Below are positions 8,453 through 22,076 of a stretch of 64,000 nt of DNA, one piece after another. The stretch comes from Streptomyces sp. NRRL S-646 (GTDB taxonomy: Bacteria; Actinomycetota; Actinomycetes; Streptomycetales; Streptomycetaceae). Location of the stretch: positions 1 through 64,000 of the forward strand of contig NZ_JODC01000022.1 in NCBI RefSeq assembly GCF_000720765.1, read 5' to 3'. The notes under the pieces were generated by a model. It was not told where the DNA came from, did no database searches, and worked only from the letters and a program-made list of their open reading frames with translations. The position numbers and the translations under genes were made by a program. Each line of letters starts with the position of its first letter. Position 1 is the first letter of the stretch.

Positions 8453-10819
8453 ATGGACGGTCGTGACCTGGTGCGTTCGATAAGGGTGGTCGGTTCGGTG
8501 AGGGCGGCCCAGAGGTTGCGTACCGTGAAGGCGGCGTGGCGCAGGAGGCGTGCCGACGCCTCCGCGCTGCCGTCGCGGGGTGCCGAGCGGGCGCGGGTGC
8601 CCGGGCCCGTACAGGAGGTGGAGCCCGGTCCGGGCGGTGGCGTCGTCCGGTTCAGCCGGTCCGAGCTGCGCATCTTCGTCGCTGTGAACGGGGCGGTCTT
8701 CTGGGGCTGGGACGGGGCCTCTCCCGAGCCGTCGTACGCGCTCGCGGGCCGCTGTCCGGAGCCGGATCCCCGGGCCGTCCTGGAGCCTGACAAGGACGGC
8801 GGCTGGCGGGTCGTGGCCGAGCGGGTGACGGTCGTCGTCTCGCGGCACGGTGCGGTCGAGGTGCTCACTCCCGGAGGTGTGACCCTGCGTCGTGATCTGC
8901 CGCCCCGGTGGTGGGAGCCGGTCGGGGGCGGCGCCGCACGCTGGATGCAGCGCTCCGAGGTGGCCGCGGACGCGCGGTTCTTCGGGCTCGGCGGACGGGC
9001 ATCGGGCCCGCGGCTGCGGGAAGGAACGTACCGCCTGTGGAACACGGACCCGGGGCGCGCGTTCGGTCCCGGAGAGGATCCGCTGTACCTCACGATGCCG
9101 GTGCAGCTGGTGGTGGCCGACGCGGCGACGCATCTGGTGTTCCACGACACCTCGTGGGACGGCACGGTGACGCTGCGCGAGGGCGAGGAGGGCGCCGGTT
9201 CCGGGCACGACCGGGCGGGGACGTGCGAGCTGCGGATGGACGGCGGCCCGCTCCGCTGCTGGGTGGTCGTGGGCACCCCTGCGCGCGTGCTGCTCACCTG
9301 GGCGTCGCTGACGGGTGCGCCCGCGCTTCCGCCGGCGTGGGCGCTGGGTCATCACCACGCGCGCTGGGGCTTCGGGAGTGAGCAGGAGGTGCGGCGGATC
9401 GTCTCCGGCTACCAGGAGCGCGGGCTGCCGCTCGACGCCGTCCATCTGGACATCGACCACTACGACGGGCACCAGGTGTTCACCGTCGATCAGGAGCACT
9501 TTCCGAAGCTGCCGGTGCTGGCCGAGGAGCTGCGCCGGGACGGGATCCGGCTGGTGTCGATCGTCGACCCTGCGGTCAAAGCCGCAGAGGACAACGCGGT
9601 GTACGACAGCGGTGCCGCCGCGGACGCGTTCGTGCGGGACGCTTCGGGGCGGCTCGTGCGCGGGGTCGTGTGGCCCGGGGAGGCGGTCCTCCCGGATTTC
9701 ACGCACGCGCGCGTGCGTGAGTGGTGGGGAGGTCTGTACCGGGAGCGGCTCGCCCAGGGGTTCTCGGGTTTCTGGCACGACATGAACGAGCCAACTTCCT
9801 TCGCCGCCTTCGGGGAGTCGACGCTGCCGCGTTCGGCCAGGCACTCGCTGGAAGGACGGGGCGGAGACCATCGGGAGGCACACAACGTCTACGCGCTGTG
9901 CATGGCCAGGGCTGCCTATGAGGGGCTGCGCGAACTGGCTCCCGAGGAACGGCCGTTCATTTTCTCGCGTTCCGGCTGGGCCGGCCTGCAGCGCTACGGG
10001 GGAACGTGGTCCGGTGACGTGGCCACGGGCTGGCCCGGGCTGCGGGCCTCACTGTCGCTGGTCATGGGGCTCGGGCTGTGCGGGGTGCCGTATTCGGGGC
10101 CGGATGTGGGCGGCTTCGACGGGAGCCCGTCGCCCGAGCTGTATCTGCGCTGGCTCCAACTGGGCGCCTACCTGCCGCTGTTCCGCACGCACGCGAGTCT
10201 GCGGGCGGGGCGCCGGGAACCCTGGGAGTTCGGTGCCGAAGTGCTGGAGCACGCGCGCGTGGCGCTCGTCGAACGCCGTCGGCTGCTGCCGTACTTCATG
10301 ACGCTCGCGCATCTGGCGCGGCGCACCGGAGCGCCCTATGTACGGCCGCTGTGGTGGGCGGCGCCCGAGGACCGTGCGCTGCGCGACTGCGACGACGCGT
10401 TCCTGCTGGGCGACTGTCTGCTGGTGGCGCCGGTGCTCGACCCGGGCGCGGACCGGCGGGCGGTGCAGCTGCCGCGGGGGCGCTGGTACGACACGGTGAC
10501 GGAGCAGGTGTACGAGGGGCCGGCGCAGGTTCTCCTCGACGCCCCCCTGTCGCGGATTCCGGTGCTCGCACGCGCGGGTGCCGTCGTCCCGGTGCGCGGG
10601 GACGACGGCGGGCTGGAGCTGGAGGTCTGGGCGCCTGCCCGGGGACGGAGCGGGGGCGGACTGGTGGTGCGGGACACGGGTGACGGATGGGACGAGCCGG
10701 AACTGGAGCGCTACGTCGCCCGTTGGACGAGGCGGCGGCTCATCGTCGAGCGGCAGGGCGAGGGCGGCACGAGTGAGCCGCCCTACCCGGTGCGTGTGCG
10801 AGGCCTGAAGGAGGCCTGA
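8453..10819 (+). CDS. Glycoside hydrolase family 31 (alpha-glucosidase type)
   Basis: A 788-aa cytoplasmic-looking enzyme with no signal peptide. The GH31 nucleophile motif is FWHDMNEPTSF at about residue 445, and the acid/base region is RYGGTWSGDVATGW. The N-terminal beta-sandwich (residues 60-270) and C-terminal beta domains are in the expected order. It probably cleaves alpha-glucosides; the exact linkage cannot be told. ATG 8453 is favoured over GTG 8444 because AGGGTGA precedes it. Two copies of the CACGCGCGCGTG palindrome fall inside the gene (as His-Ala-Arg-Val) and one just upstream. Confidence 0.9.
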   Translation: MDGRDLVRSIRVVGSVRAAQRLRTVKAAWRRRRADASALPSRGAERARVPGPVQEVEPGPGGGVVRFSRSELRIFVAVNGAVFWGWDGASPEPSYALAGRCPEPDPRAVLEPDKDGGWRVVAERVTVVVSRHGAVEVLTPGGVTLRRDLPPRWWEPVGGGAARWMQRSEVAADARFFGLGGRASGPRLREGTYRLWNTDPGRAFGPGEDPLYLTMPVQLVVADAATHLVFHDTSWDGTVTLREGEEGAGSGHDRAGTCELRMDGGPLRCWVVVGTPARVLLTWASLTGAPALPPAWALGHHHARWGFGSEQEVRRIVSGYQERGLPLDAVHLDIDHYDGHQVFTVDQEHFPKLPVLAEELRRDGIRLVSIVDPAVKAAEDNAVYDSGAAADAFVRDASGRLVRGVVWPGEAVLPDFTHARVREWWGGLYRERLAQGFSGFWHDMNEPTSFAAFGESTLPRSARHSLEGRGGDHREAHNVYALCMARAAYEGLRELAPEERPFIFSRSGWAGLQRYGGTWSGDVATGWPGLRASLSLVMGLGLCGVPYSGPDVGGFDGSPSPELYLRWLQLGAYLPLFRTHASLRAGRREPWEFGAEVLEHARVALVERRRLLPYFMTLAHLARRTGAPYVRPLWWAAPEDRALRDCDDAFLLGDCLLVAPVLDPGADRRAVQLPRGRWYDTVTEQVYEGPAQVLLDAPLSRIPVLARAGAVVPVRGDDGGLELEVWAPARGRSGGGLVVRDTGDGWDEPELERYVARWTRRRLIVERQGEGGTSEPPYPVRVRGLKEA
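9704..9715. repeat. CACGCGCGCGTG palindrome within GH31 gene
   Basis: An exact copy read as His-Ala-Arg-Val. The symmetry extends outward to a perfect 22-bp palindrome at 9699-9720, well beyond the 12-bp core. Confidence 0.9.
10250..10261. repeat. CACGCGCGCGTG palindrome within GH31 gene
   Basis: The second exact copy in this gene, also read as His-Ala-Arg-Val (EHARVALVE). It is 546 bp from the previous one. Confidence 0.9.
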
Positions 10820-10820
10820 A

Positions 10821-11357
10821 TCAGACGTACCGGCCCTCGAACCAAGCCCGTACGGCGAGCGTGTGCAGGGGGAAGGCGAGCTCCTCCGGCCTGCGCAGGA
10901 GGTGCCAGCCCTCCGTCTCGTCGGTGGCCGTGGACTGCGGGAGGCCTTCGGCCGGGCGCTCCGGGAGGACTCCGAACAGCAACAGGTGTCCGTCGGGTGA
11001 GCTCATGGCGTCGACGAGCCGCACGTCGCGGCCGGCTGCGTCGATGCCGGTCTCTTCCTTGAGCTCGCGGACGACGGCTTGCCGCCAGTCCTCGCGGTCG
11101 TCGATGTAACCACCGGGCAACGCGATGCCTCCGCGCGCGGGGGCGACGGTTCGGGTGATGACGACCAGGGCGGTGCCCTTCGTGTCGTACACGGGCTGGA
11201 GCGCGATCGCCACCGGCAGAGGGTTGCGGTAGGCCACCGCGTGGCAGGCCGGACAGGTGCGGGGCCAGCCGGAGATGCCCTCTCCGTAGGGCGCTCCGCA
11301 GCTCGAACAGTGGGAGTCGGGCGCGGAGTTGGGGGTGGAGGCATGAGTTTCGGACAC
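10821..11357 (-). CDS. Nudix hydrolase with N-terminal zinc ribbon
   Basis: 178 aa. Residues 15-40 hold a CxxC...CxxC zinc ribbon (CSSCG and CPACH). The Nudix box is visible as GGYIDDREDWRQAVVREL followed by KEETG near residues 80-105. The combination resembles NADH pyrophosphatase and related nucleoside-diphosphate-X hydrolases, but the NudC hallmark after the box was not identified, so the substrate is open. It ends one base past the convergent GH31 stop. Confidence 0.88.
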   Translation of the reverse strand: MSETHASTPNSAPDSHCSSCGAPYGEGISGWPRTCPACHAVAYRNPLPVAIALQPVYDTKGTALVVITRTVAPARGGIALPGGYIDDREDWRQAVVRELKEETGIDAAGRDVRLVDAMSSPDGHLLLFGVLPERPAEGLPQSTATDETEGWHLLRRPEELAFPLHTLAVRAWFEGRYV

Positions 11358-11404
11358 GAAGCGGAATGTATCCGATCAACTGATGGGCGTCTTCGGCGGG
11401 CGGC

Positions 11405-12214
11405 TCAGTGGCCGCTGGTGAGCGACTTCCGGGAGACGGGGAAGTCGAAGTAGGTGTCCGGGTAGGGCTCGGGCTTGTACGTGTAGTGCCACCACTCCTC
11501 GGCGAGGTTCACAAATCCGAGACCCTCCATGGTGGTCTTGAGGAGCAGCCTGTTGGCGCGCTGTTCGCCCTGGATGCGCGGGTCGAGGGTGTGGGCGAGG
11601 GTGTCGAAGCAGTCGAACCCGGTGCCCATGTCGACGGAGTTGTCGGGGAAGCGCTCGTCCTTGGGGGCGTAGCAGGGCACCTGGGGCTCTCCCGGGTGGT
11701 ACGGCCGGGTCGGTTTCGCGGGGAGCTTCGCGATGGTGAGGTCCATGGTCGAGCCGCGGCTGTGGCCGGATTTCTCCGCGATGTAACCGTCCTCGAACAG
11801 ACGGGTCTTGTCGACGTTCGGGTAGAACTCGCTCTTCATCGCCTGGTCGTCGAGGTTCTTGGCCCAGCGGACGAAGTGGTTCACGGCGCGTTGTGGCCGG
11901 TAGCAGTCGTAGACCTTGAGGGTGTAGCCCTTGCGTAGCAGCCTCAGCTGGGCCTTGTGGAGTGCTTCGGCGGCCGGCCGGGTGAGGAGGCAGATCGGCT
12001 GTTGGTAGCCGTCGATGCGCTCGCCGACGAAGTTGTGCGGGGTGAAGTAGCGCATCTCCTGGATGATCGTGGGGTCCACGGTTCTCAGGGCCACGAAGTC
12101 CTTCGGCGCCTTGGGCTGAGTCGCGGCCCGGGTGGGGGCGGAGGCGGCGGTCACGGCCAGCAGGGCGGCGAGGGCGGTGATCAGACCGCGTACTGCACTG
12201 GAGAGTCGTGTCAT
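11405..12214 (-). CDS. Secreted D-alanyl-D-alanine dipeptidase (VanX family)
   Basis: 269 aa with a Sec signal peptide (charged MTRLSSAVRG, then a hydrophobic stretch, cleavage near APTRA-A at about residue 31). Zinc-ligand motifs of the VanX/M15D family are present: SGHSRGSTMDLTI around residue 165 and EEWWHYTY near the C-terminus. It hydrolyses D-Ala-D-Ala or similar dipeptides outside the membrane. No vanHA genes adjoin it, so a peptidoglycan turnover or recycling role is more likely than glycopeptide resistance. ATG 12214 follows AGGAGAC. It diverges from the DUF35 gene. Confidence 0.88.
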   Translation of the reverse strand: MTRLSSAVRGLITALAALLAVTAASAPTRAATQPKAPKDFVALRTVDPTIIQEMRYFTPHNFVGERIDGYQQPICLLTRPAAEALHKAQLRLLRKGYTLKVYDCYRPQRAVNHFVRWAKNLDDQAMKSEFYPNVDKTRLFEDGYIAEKSGHSRGSTMDLTIAKLPAKPTRPYHPGEPQVPCYAPKDERFPDNSVDMGTGFDCFDTLAHTLDPRIQGEQRANRLLLKTTMEGLGFVNLAEEWWHYTYKPEPYPDTYFDFPVSRKSLTSGH

Positions 12215-12337
12215 GTCTCCTGCATCTATCAGGTTGGTGTTGCTCTCGGGAAGTGATCGGATGCAGTTCACCCCCGGATGCGCCGTGGGACGGCCGGAAC
12301 GGAGCCCTGCCCATTTCCGGGCGCCCGTGGCAGACTC

Positions 12338-12352
12338 CTGACGTTCCGTCAG
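12338..12352. promoter_or_regulatory. Inverted-repeat operator CTGACG-N3-CGTCAG before the DUF35/thiolase pair
   Basis: CTGACG TTC CGTCAG lies 21 bp before the GTG of the DUF35 gene. The same 6-3-6 repeat recurs at 59337. Symmetric TGACG/CGTCA half-sites are typical of TetR-family operators of fatty acid or sterol catabolism; the cognate regulator is not known. Confidence 0.6.
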
Positions 12353-12373
12353 ATTCCGTAGTGGGGAGGGGTT

Positions 12374-12820
12374 GTGTCGCGTACGCGCACACCTGTGGTC
12401 GACGGGTGGTTCGCCGGCGACGGGGACGGCTTCAGGCTTCTCGGCACGCGCTGCGCGGCGTGCGCCTCGGTCTTCTTCCCTCGTGAGGACGCACACTGCC
12501 GCAACCCCGGGTGTCCTGGCGGAGATCTTGAGGAGGTGCCCCTCTCGCGGCGCGGGCGCGTCTGGTCGTACACAGACAGCCGGTACCGACCGCCGTCACC
12601 CTATGTGACCGATCCGGAACTTCCGTGGGAGCCGTACGCGTTGATCGCTGTGGAGCTGGAGTCCGAGCGGATCGTGGTGCTGGGGCAGGCGGCTCCCGGG
12701 GTCACCGTCGCCGACCTGACGGTGGGCATGGAGGTTGAGGTCGTCCCGGGGGTGCTCCACGAGGACGCAAAGACGATCTGGACGACCTGGCACTGGCGGC
12801 CGACGGGGGTGAAGGCATGA
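12374..12820 (+). CDS. DUF35 zinc-ribbon / OB-fold acyl-CoA-binding protein
   Basis: 148 aa. An N-terminal rubredoxin-like zinc ribbon (RCAACASVFF, then CRNPGC) precedes an OB-fold (RGRVWSYTDSRYRPPSPY, with YALIAVELESERIVVLGQ). DUF35 proteins partner with SCP2-type thiolases, helping bind acyl-CoA, for example in steroid side-chain cleavage. It overlaps the next gene by 4 bp (ATGA), which supports a heterocomplex. The GTG start has GGGAGGGG immediately upstream. Confidence 0.88.
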   Translation: MSRTRTPVVDGWFAGDGDGFRLLGTRCAACASVFFPREDAHCRNPGCPGGDLEEVPLSRRGRVWSYTDSRYRPPSPYVTDPELPWEPYALIAVELESERIVVLGQAAPGVTVADLTVGMEVEVVPGVLHEDAKTIWTTWHWRPTGVKA

Positions 12821-14007
12821 CAGGTGAGGTGGCGGTGCTCGGCGCGGGCATGCACCCGTGGGGCAAGTGGGGGCGCAGCTTCGTCGAGTACGGGGCTGCG
12901 GCGGCCCGTGCGGCGCTCGCCGACGCCGGGCTGGAGTGGCAGGACGTCGGCTCGGTCGTCGGCGCCGACACCGTGCGGGGCGGCTATCCGGGTCATGTGG
13001 CCGGTGCGACCTTCGCGAAGGCTCTGGGCTGGCAGGGGGCCAGGGTGGCGAGTGTGTACGCGGCGTGCGCGTCCGGGGCGCAGGCCGTCAACACCGCGCG
13101 GGCGCAGATCCTTGCGGGCCTGGCGGACGTAGTCCTCGTGGTGGGTGCAGACGCAGCACCCAAGGGGTTCTTCCGGCCGGCGGGAGGCGACCGGCCCGAC
13201 GATCCGGACTGGCTGCGCTTCCGGGTGCTGGGGGCGACGAATCCGACGTACTTCGGGCTGTATGCGCGCCGTCGCATGGCCGTGCACGGCGACACGGTGG
13301 AGGACTTCGCGCAGGTCAAGGTGAAGAACTCGGCCTTGGGGGCGCTCAATCCGAACGCGCGCTACCGCAAGCGGGTCACCGCCGAGGAGGTCGCCGCCTC
13401 CGCGCTGGTCGCCGATCCGCTGCGGCTCCTCGACATCTGCGCGACGTCGGACGGAGGCGCGGCTCTGGTGCTGTCGAGCATGGACTTCGCACGTCGGCAC
13501 GGAGTGAGCCGGCCGGTGCGGATCCGGGCCGTGTCCACGGTGACGCCGCGTTACCCCAACACGGTGCTGGATCTGCCGGACCTCGCGACGGACTCCGCGG
13601 TGGCCGTGGAGCCTGCCGCCGACACGTTCCGCGCGTCGATCGCGCGGGCGGCCTACGAGGAGGCGGGCCTCGGCCCCGAGGACCTCTCCCTCGCGGAGGT
13701 CTACGACCTGTCCACCGCCCTGGAGTTGCAGTGGTACGAGGATCTGGGGCTGTGCGGGCAGGGAGAAGGCGCAAAGCTGCTGAGGGAGGGGGCGACGGCC
13801 CTGGGCGGACGAATACCGGTGAACGTGAGCGGTGGTCTGGCCTCCTTCGGAGAGGCGGTTCCCGCGCAGGCGATTGCTCAAGTGTGCGAGCTGACCTGGC
13901 AGTTGAGGCAGCAGGCCGGTGAGCGGCAGGTGGCGGGGGCGCGCGTGGGCATCACGGCGAACCAGGGACTGTTCGGACACGGGTCGGCGGTCGTCGCGCT
14001 GCGGTAG
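12817..14007 (+). CDS. Thiolase-family protein (SCP2-type lipid-transfer thiolase)
   Basis: 396 aa thiolase fold. The nucleophile-type cysteine is C84 in VYAACASGAQAV, and the C-terminal NQGLFGHGSA region supplies the expected histidine. Such proteins, paired with a DUF35 partner, carry out thiolase or retro-aldol cleavage on acyl-CoA intermediates. The substrate is not identifiable. It is translationally coupled to the DUF35 gene through ATGA. The 15-bp operator before the pair suggests induction by an acyl-CoA ligand. Confidence 0.87.
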   Translation: MTGEVAVLGAGMHPWGKWGRSFVEYGAAAARAALADAGLEWQDVGSVVGADTVRGGYPGHVAGATFAKALGWQGARVASVYAACASGAQAVNTARAQILAGLADVVLVVGADAAPKGFFRPAGGDRPDDPDWLRFRVLGATNPTYFGLYARRRMAVHGDTVEDFAQVKVKNSALGALNPNARYRKRVTAEEVAASALVADPLRLLDICATSDGGAALVLSSMDFARRHGVSRPVRIRAVSTVTPRYPNTVLDLPDLATDSAVAVEPAADTFRASIARAAYEEAGLGPEDLSLAEVYDLSTALELQWYEDLGLCGQGEGAKLLREGATALGGRIPVNVSGGLASFGEAVPAQAIAQVCELTWQLRQQAGERQVAGARVGITANQGLFGHGSAVVALR

Positions 14008-14113
14008 GCGGAGGGCAAGCCCTTTCTCACACGCTGCGTGATCGCCCCGGAATCCTGCGTGAACGTCTCATGAACTGGGCCTGGGCGTGTGCCGACGGAG
14101 CCATCATGCTCCC

Positions 14114-15766
14114 GTGTACTCCTGGACGGATACTCTCCGCTTCGCCTTCCAACCGGTGGTCAACCTGGCCACCGGAGGGGTCGCAGGGCTGGAGATACTC
14201 GCCCGCCCGGAGACCGGCGACATCCTGACCGAGGCCCGTCGAAACCCCGAACTCGACGGCCGGCTGGCCGTGTTGGCGGTCCGTGCGGCGGCACGCAAGG
14301 AGACGCTGCTGCCGCTGCACGTCAACGTGTTCGCGGGCACCCTGGCCGACCTGGGCGGCCTCACCCCGCTGCACGCCGCCGTGCGTGAGGCGGGACGGCT
14401 GCCCTGGGAGGTGACGATCGACATCGGGCCGCCGTACATACACGTCCCGCAGCATGCGCTGCTGGAGGCGGTGAGCGCGCTGCGGGCGCAGGGCTTCCGG
14501 ATCAGTGCGGACGGCGTCGGGGACGGGGACGTACCCTTGCGGCTGCTCACGGACATGGGGCCCGACCTGGTGAAACTGGATGCGTCGCTGCTGCCGCGGC
14601 CGGCCGCGGTCAAGGCGATGCGGACGCTGTGCGAGCAGTTGGGAGCGCTCCTGTCCGTCGAGGGCGTGGAGACGGAACTGCAGTGCGCGGCAGCGGTCTC
14701 GGCGGGTGCACAGCTGGCGCAGGGCGAACTGTTCGCGCCGCCGGCCCGGCTGCCCGCGGCGGACGTATACGTTCCGCCCCGTTCCCCCGGCGTCGTGGCA
14801 GTGCCGAGGTCTGGGCCTTCGGTGCTGGAATTCGTACGGCCCGCCGCGTTGCTGCCCGCCACCGCGTCGGCCGCTCAGGTACGGGCGCTGCTGACCGGGT
14901 CTCCCGAGGTGTCGGGCGTGCTGCTCGTGGACGCGCACGGGCGGCCCGTCCGGTCGGTTCACCGCTCACGTTTCCTGCTGTCGATGTCGGGGCGCTACGG
15001 ACATGCGCTGTACGCCGACCGGCCCGCCGCCAAGCTCGGAGACCCGCCGCGGACGGTGGGCGTCGACGCCACCGCCTGGGAGGTGCTTGACGTGGTGGCC
15101 GTCGGCGACCGTGGCCGCACGTCGGACGATGTGGCGGTGGTGGACCGGACCGGGCGGTGCGTGGGTGTCGTGCGGCTCGCGGACCTCGTGCGGGCACTGG
15201 CCGAGAGCCGGGTCGAGGAGGCCGCCGGGCTCAATCCGCTCACCCGCCTGCCAGGGTCGGACGCGATCACCGGCGAGGTGGACCGCCGCATCGCGGACGG
15301 CCGGCCATTCGCGCTGAGCTGGCTGGACGTGGACCACTTCAAGCAGGTCAACGACGGGGCCGGGTTCGCGGCAGGAGACGAGCTGATCCGTTCGGTGGGG
15401 CGGGCGCTGCAGCACGCGGCGTCCGGGAACACCCGCGTCGGCCACATCGGTGGGGACGACTTCCTGGTGCTCGCCGAGCCGGAATGGCTGGATCCGCTGG
15501 CAGCCTCGGTGCTGGACGCGCCCTGGTCGGCCGGTGGGCGTCCCGTCACGTTGTCCCTGGCCACAGTCCTGTGCCCGCCCGGCAGTGTGACGGACCACCG
15601 GCAGGCCGCCGCGTGTCTGGCGCCGCTGAAGAAGGCAGCGAAATCACTGCACGGAGCGAGTTGGGTGCTGGGCCGGGCGGGTCTGCCGGGCCACGAGATC
15701 AGGCGGGGCTCAGGGACGGCGACCGCCCAGGCCGGGTGCGCGGTGGCGGAACCCGGCCTAGGCTGA
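14114..15766 (+). CDS. Degenerate EAL - CBS - GGDEF signalling protein
   Basis: About 550 aa. The N-terminal EAL-like domain (1-230) keeps the first Glu (GLEILARPE), the Asn (HVNVFAG), the Lys (LVKLDASLL), SVEGVET and the final Gln (AQGELF). It lacks the usual DDFGTG (here ADGVGDGD) and the acidic ITE motif, so phosphodiesterase activity is doubtful. A CBS-pair-like region (250-390) follows, then GGDEF (400-530) with LDVDHFKQVND and an intact-looking active loop GGDDF. It may be a c-di-GMP cyclase or receptor. No transmembrane segment was seen. GTG 14114 has GGAG 13 bases upstream; GTG 14087 is an alternative. Confidence 0.82.
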   Translation: MYSWTDTLRFAFQPVVNLATGGVAGLEILARPETGDILTEARRNPELDGRLAVLAVRAAARKETLLPLHVNVFAGTLADLGGLTPLHAAVREAGRLPWEVTIDIGPPYIHVPQHALLEAVSALRAQGFRISADGVGDGDVPLRLLTDMGPDLVKLDASLLPRPAAVKAMRTLCEQLGALLSVEGVETELQCAAAVSAGAQLAQGELFAPPARLPAADVYVPPRSPGVVAVPRSGPSVLEFVRPAALLPATASAAQVRALLTGSPEVSGVLLVDAHGRPVRSVHRSRFLLSMSGRYGHALYADRPAAKLGDPPRTVGVDATAWEVLDVVAVGDRGRTSDDVAVVDRTGRCVGVVRLADLVRALAESRVEEAAGLNPLTRLPGSDAITGEVDRRIADGRPFALSWLDVDHFKQVNDGAGFAAGDELIRSVGRALQHAASGNTRVGHIGGDDFLVLAEPEWLDPLAASVLDAPWSAGGRPVTLSLATVLCPPGSVTDHRQAAACLAPLKKAAKSLHGASWVLGRAGLPGHEIRRGSGTATAQAGCAVAEPGLG

Positions 15767-16101
15767 TCGTCGTAACCGAACGACCGTTTCTCCGTCGCTC
15801 GGACACAACGGCGGCTGTCACCGTTGCCGTCGGCGACCTTGACGCTCTGTGGGCGCCGGTGAACACTTCCGGTGTCAGTCGACATCGCCGTACATACACG
15901 GTGTATCCAGGCACGCGCCGCGCGGGCCCCGCCTGAAGAACAGGCCCGTTCCCCCACGGGCGATTCGGCTGCGACGGCACGCTCGTCACGGACGCCGGAC
16001 GGGGCGCGGGAGCTTCCCTGCCTTCGGCTGTCGCCACGGGAAACGCACCCTGCACCGAGGAACCGGGGTCGATCGCCCCGGGACAGGGCCTAGGAGCCGC
16101 C
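15767..16101. promoter_or_regulatory. Upstream region of the mini-ORF/glpK unit
   Basis: 335 bp with no supported gene. It contains the inverted repeat ATACAC-G-GTGTAT at 15894-15906 and a smaller ACAC-N5-GTGT repeat about 30 bp earlier. These are candidate operators for the glycerol kinase unit. No clear -35/-10 pair could be fixed. Confidence 0.4.
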
Positions 16102-16209
16102 ATGAGCACTGCAGACACCCACGGTGAAGGCCGCGGCACGTGGAACCCGGTGGTCGGACCGCTGATCGGCGGGGTGCTTTCCGGGCTCATCCTCACAGCA
16201 GCCCTCTGA
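16102..16209 (+). pseudogene. 35-aa ORF resembling the last helix of an aquaglyceroporin (GlpF remnant?)
   Basis: ATG 16102 follows a strong AGGAG site and opens a 35-codon ORF ending at TGA 16207-16209. It reads MSTADTHGEGRGTWNPVVGP and then LIGGVLSGLILTAAL. The WNPVVGPLIGGVLSGLI part looks like the C-terminal transmembrane helix of MIP/GlpF channels, which often precede glpK. The remaining helices are absent. It may be a decayed glpF joined to a new start, or a real one-helix peptide translated from a good ribosome site. It ends 39 bp before glpK. Confidence 0.5.
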
Positions 16210-16248
16210 TTCAAAGCAGCCTTCTGAAGGAACGAAGAAGGGGACGTC

Positions 16249-17760
<1,512 letters not shown>

Positions 17761-17763
17761 GCC

Positions 17764-17775
17764 CACGCGCGCGTG
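17764..17775. repeat. CACGCGCGCGTG palindrome, just after glpK stop
   Basis: The second intergenic exact copy. It begins 4 bp after the glpK stop codon and 17 bp before the terminator stem. Confidence 0.9.
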
Positions 17776-17791
17776 CGTGAGCCCTTTGGCT

Positions 17792-17827
17792 GCGGCCCGT
17801 ACCCCGGTCGGCGGGGGTACGGGCCGC
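17792..17827. terminator. Bidirectional terminator between glpK and cvnD
   Basis: A perfect 14-bp stem (GCGGCCCGTACCCC and complement) encloses an 8-nt loop. It sits between convergent genes and ends 9 bp from the cvnD stop. Confidence 0.88.
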
Positions 17828-17836
17828 GCACGTGGT

Positions 17837-18422
17837 TCAGGTGGTGACGGTCTGACGGCGGTCGGCCGCGTACGCCATGGCGTGCTGGACCACGCCGATG
17901 AGGACCTCCTTGACGGACTCGCGGTCGCGGGCGTCGCAGAGCACGAGCGGTACGTCCTCATCCAGGTCGAGGGCCTGGCGGACGTCATCGGCCGGGTAAC
18001 GGGCCGAGCCCTCGAAGCAGTTGACGCCGACGACGAAGGGTATGGAGCGCCGCTCGAAGTAGTCCACGGCGGCGAAGCAGTCCTCCAGGCGGCGGGTGTC
18101 GGCGAGCACGACGGCTCCGAGGGCGCCCTCGGAGAGCTCGTCCCACATGAACCAGAACCGTTCCTGCCCTGGCGTGCCGAACAGATACAGCACCAGGTCC
18201 TCACGGAGGGTGATGCGGCCGAAGTCCATGGCCACGGTGGTGGTGTGCTTGCCCTCCACGCCGCTCGTGTCGTCGACGGGCCGTCCGGCCTCGGTGAGCA
18301 GCTCCTCGGTGCGAAGCGGCCTGATCTCGCTGACCGCGCCGACGAGGGTGGTCTTGCCCACGCCGAAACCGCCGGCCACCAGGATCTTGAGCGTGACGGG
18401 CTCGACCGGAGGCTTCCCGCGC

Positions 18423-18442
<20 letters not shown>
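17837..18442 (-). CDS. cvnD: Conservon GTPase CvnD
   Basis: 201-aa Ras-like small GTPase of the MglA/CvnD type. G1 P-loop [12 protein letters not shown] sits near residue 26; a conserved VAMDFGRI segment and the G3 region [17 protein letters not shown] follow, then VVGVNCFEG in the G4 position. It ends a conservon operon in which sensor kinase CvnA and roadblock CvnB modulate the GTPase. ATG 18442 has AGGAG upstream and lies 20 bp inside the preceding hydantoinase gene, so translation is probably coupled. Unusually, that gene separates cvnD from cvnC. Confidence 0.92.
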
Positions 18443-22052
<3,610 letters not shown>

Positions 22053-22076
22053 GTCAGTACCCCGCTTCCGCGCCTC

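Noticed and set aside
8240-9883. N-terminal extension of the acetoacetyl-CoA synthetase frame to 1203 codons
   Set aside because: It is opposite the GH31 gene and upstream of a good start (ATG 8239) that matches the family's N-terminus.
11405-12214. Vancomycin-resistance reading of the VanX-like gene
   Set aside because: It has a signal peptide and no vanH, vanA or vanRS genes nearby, unlike resistance clusters.
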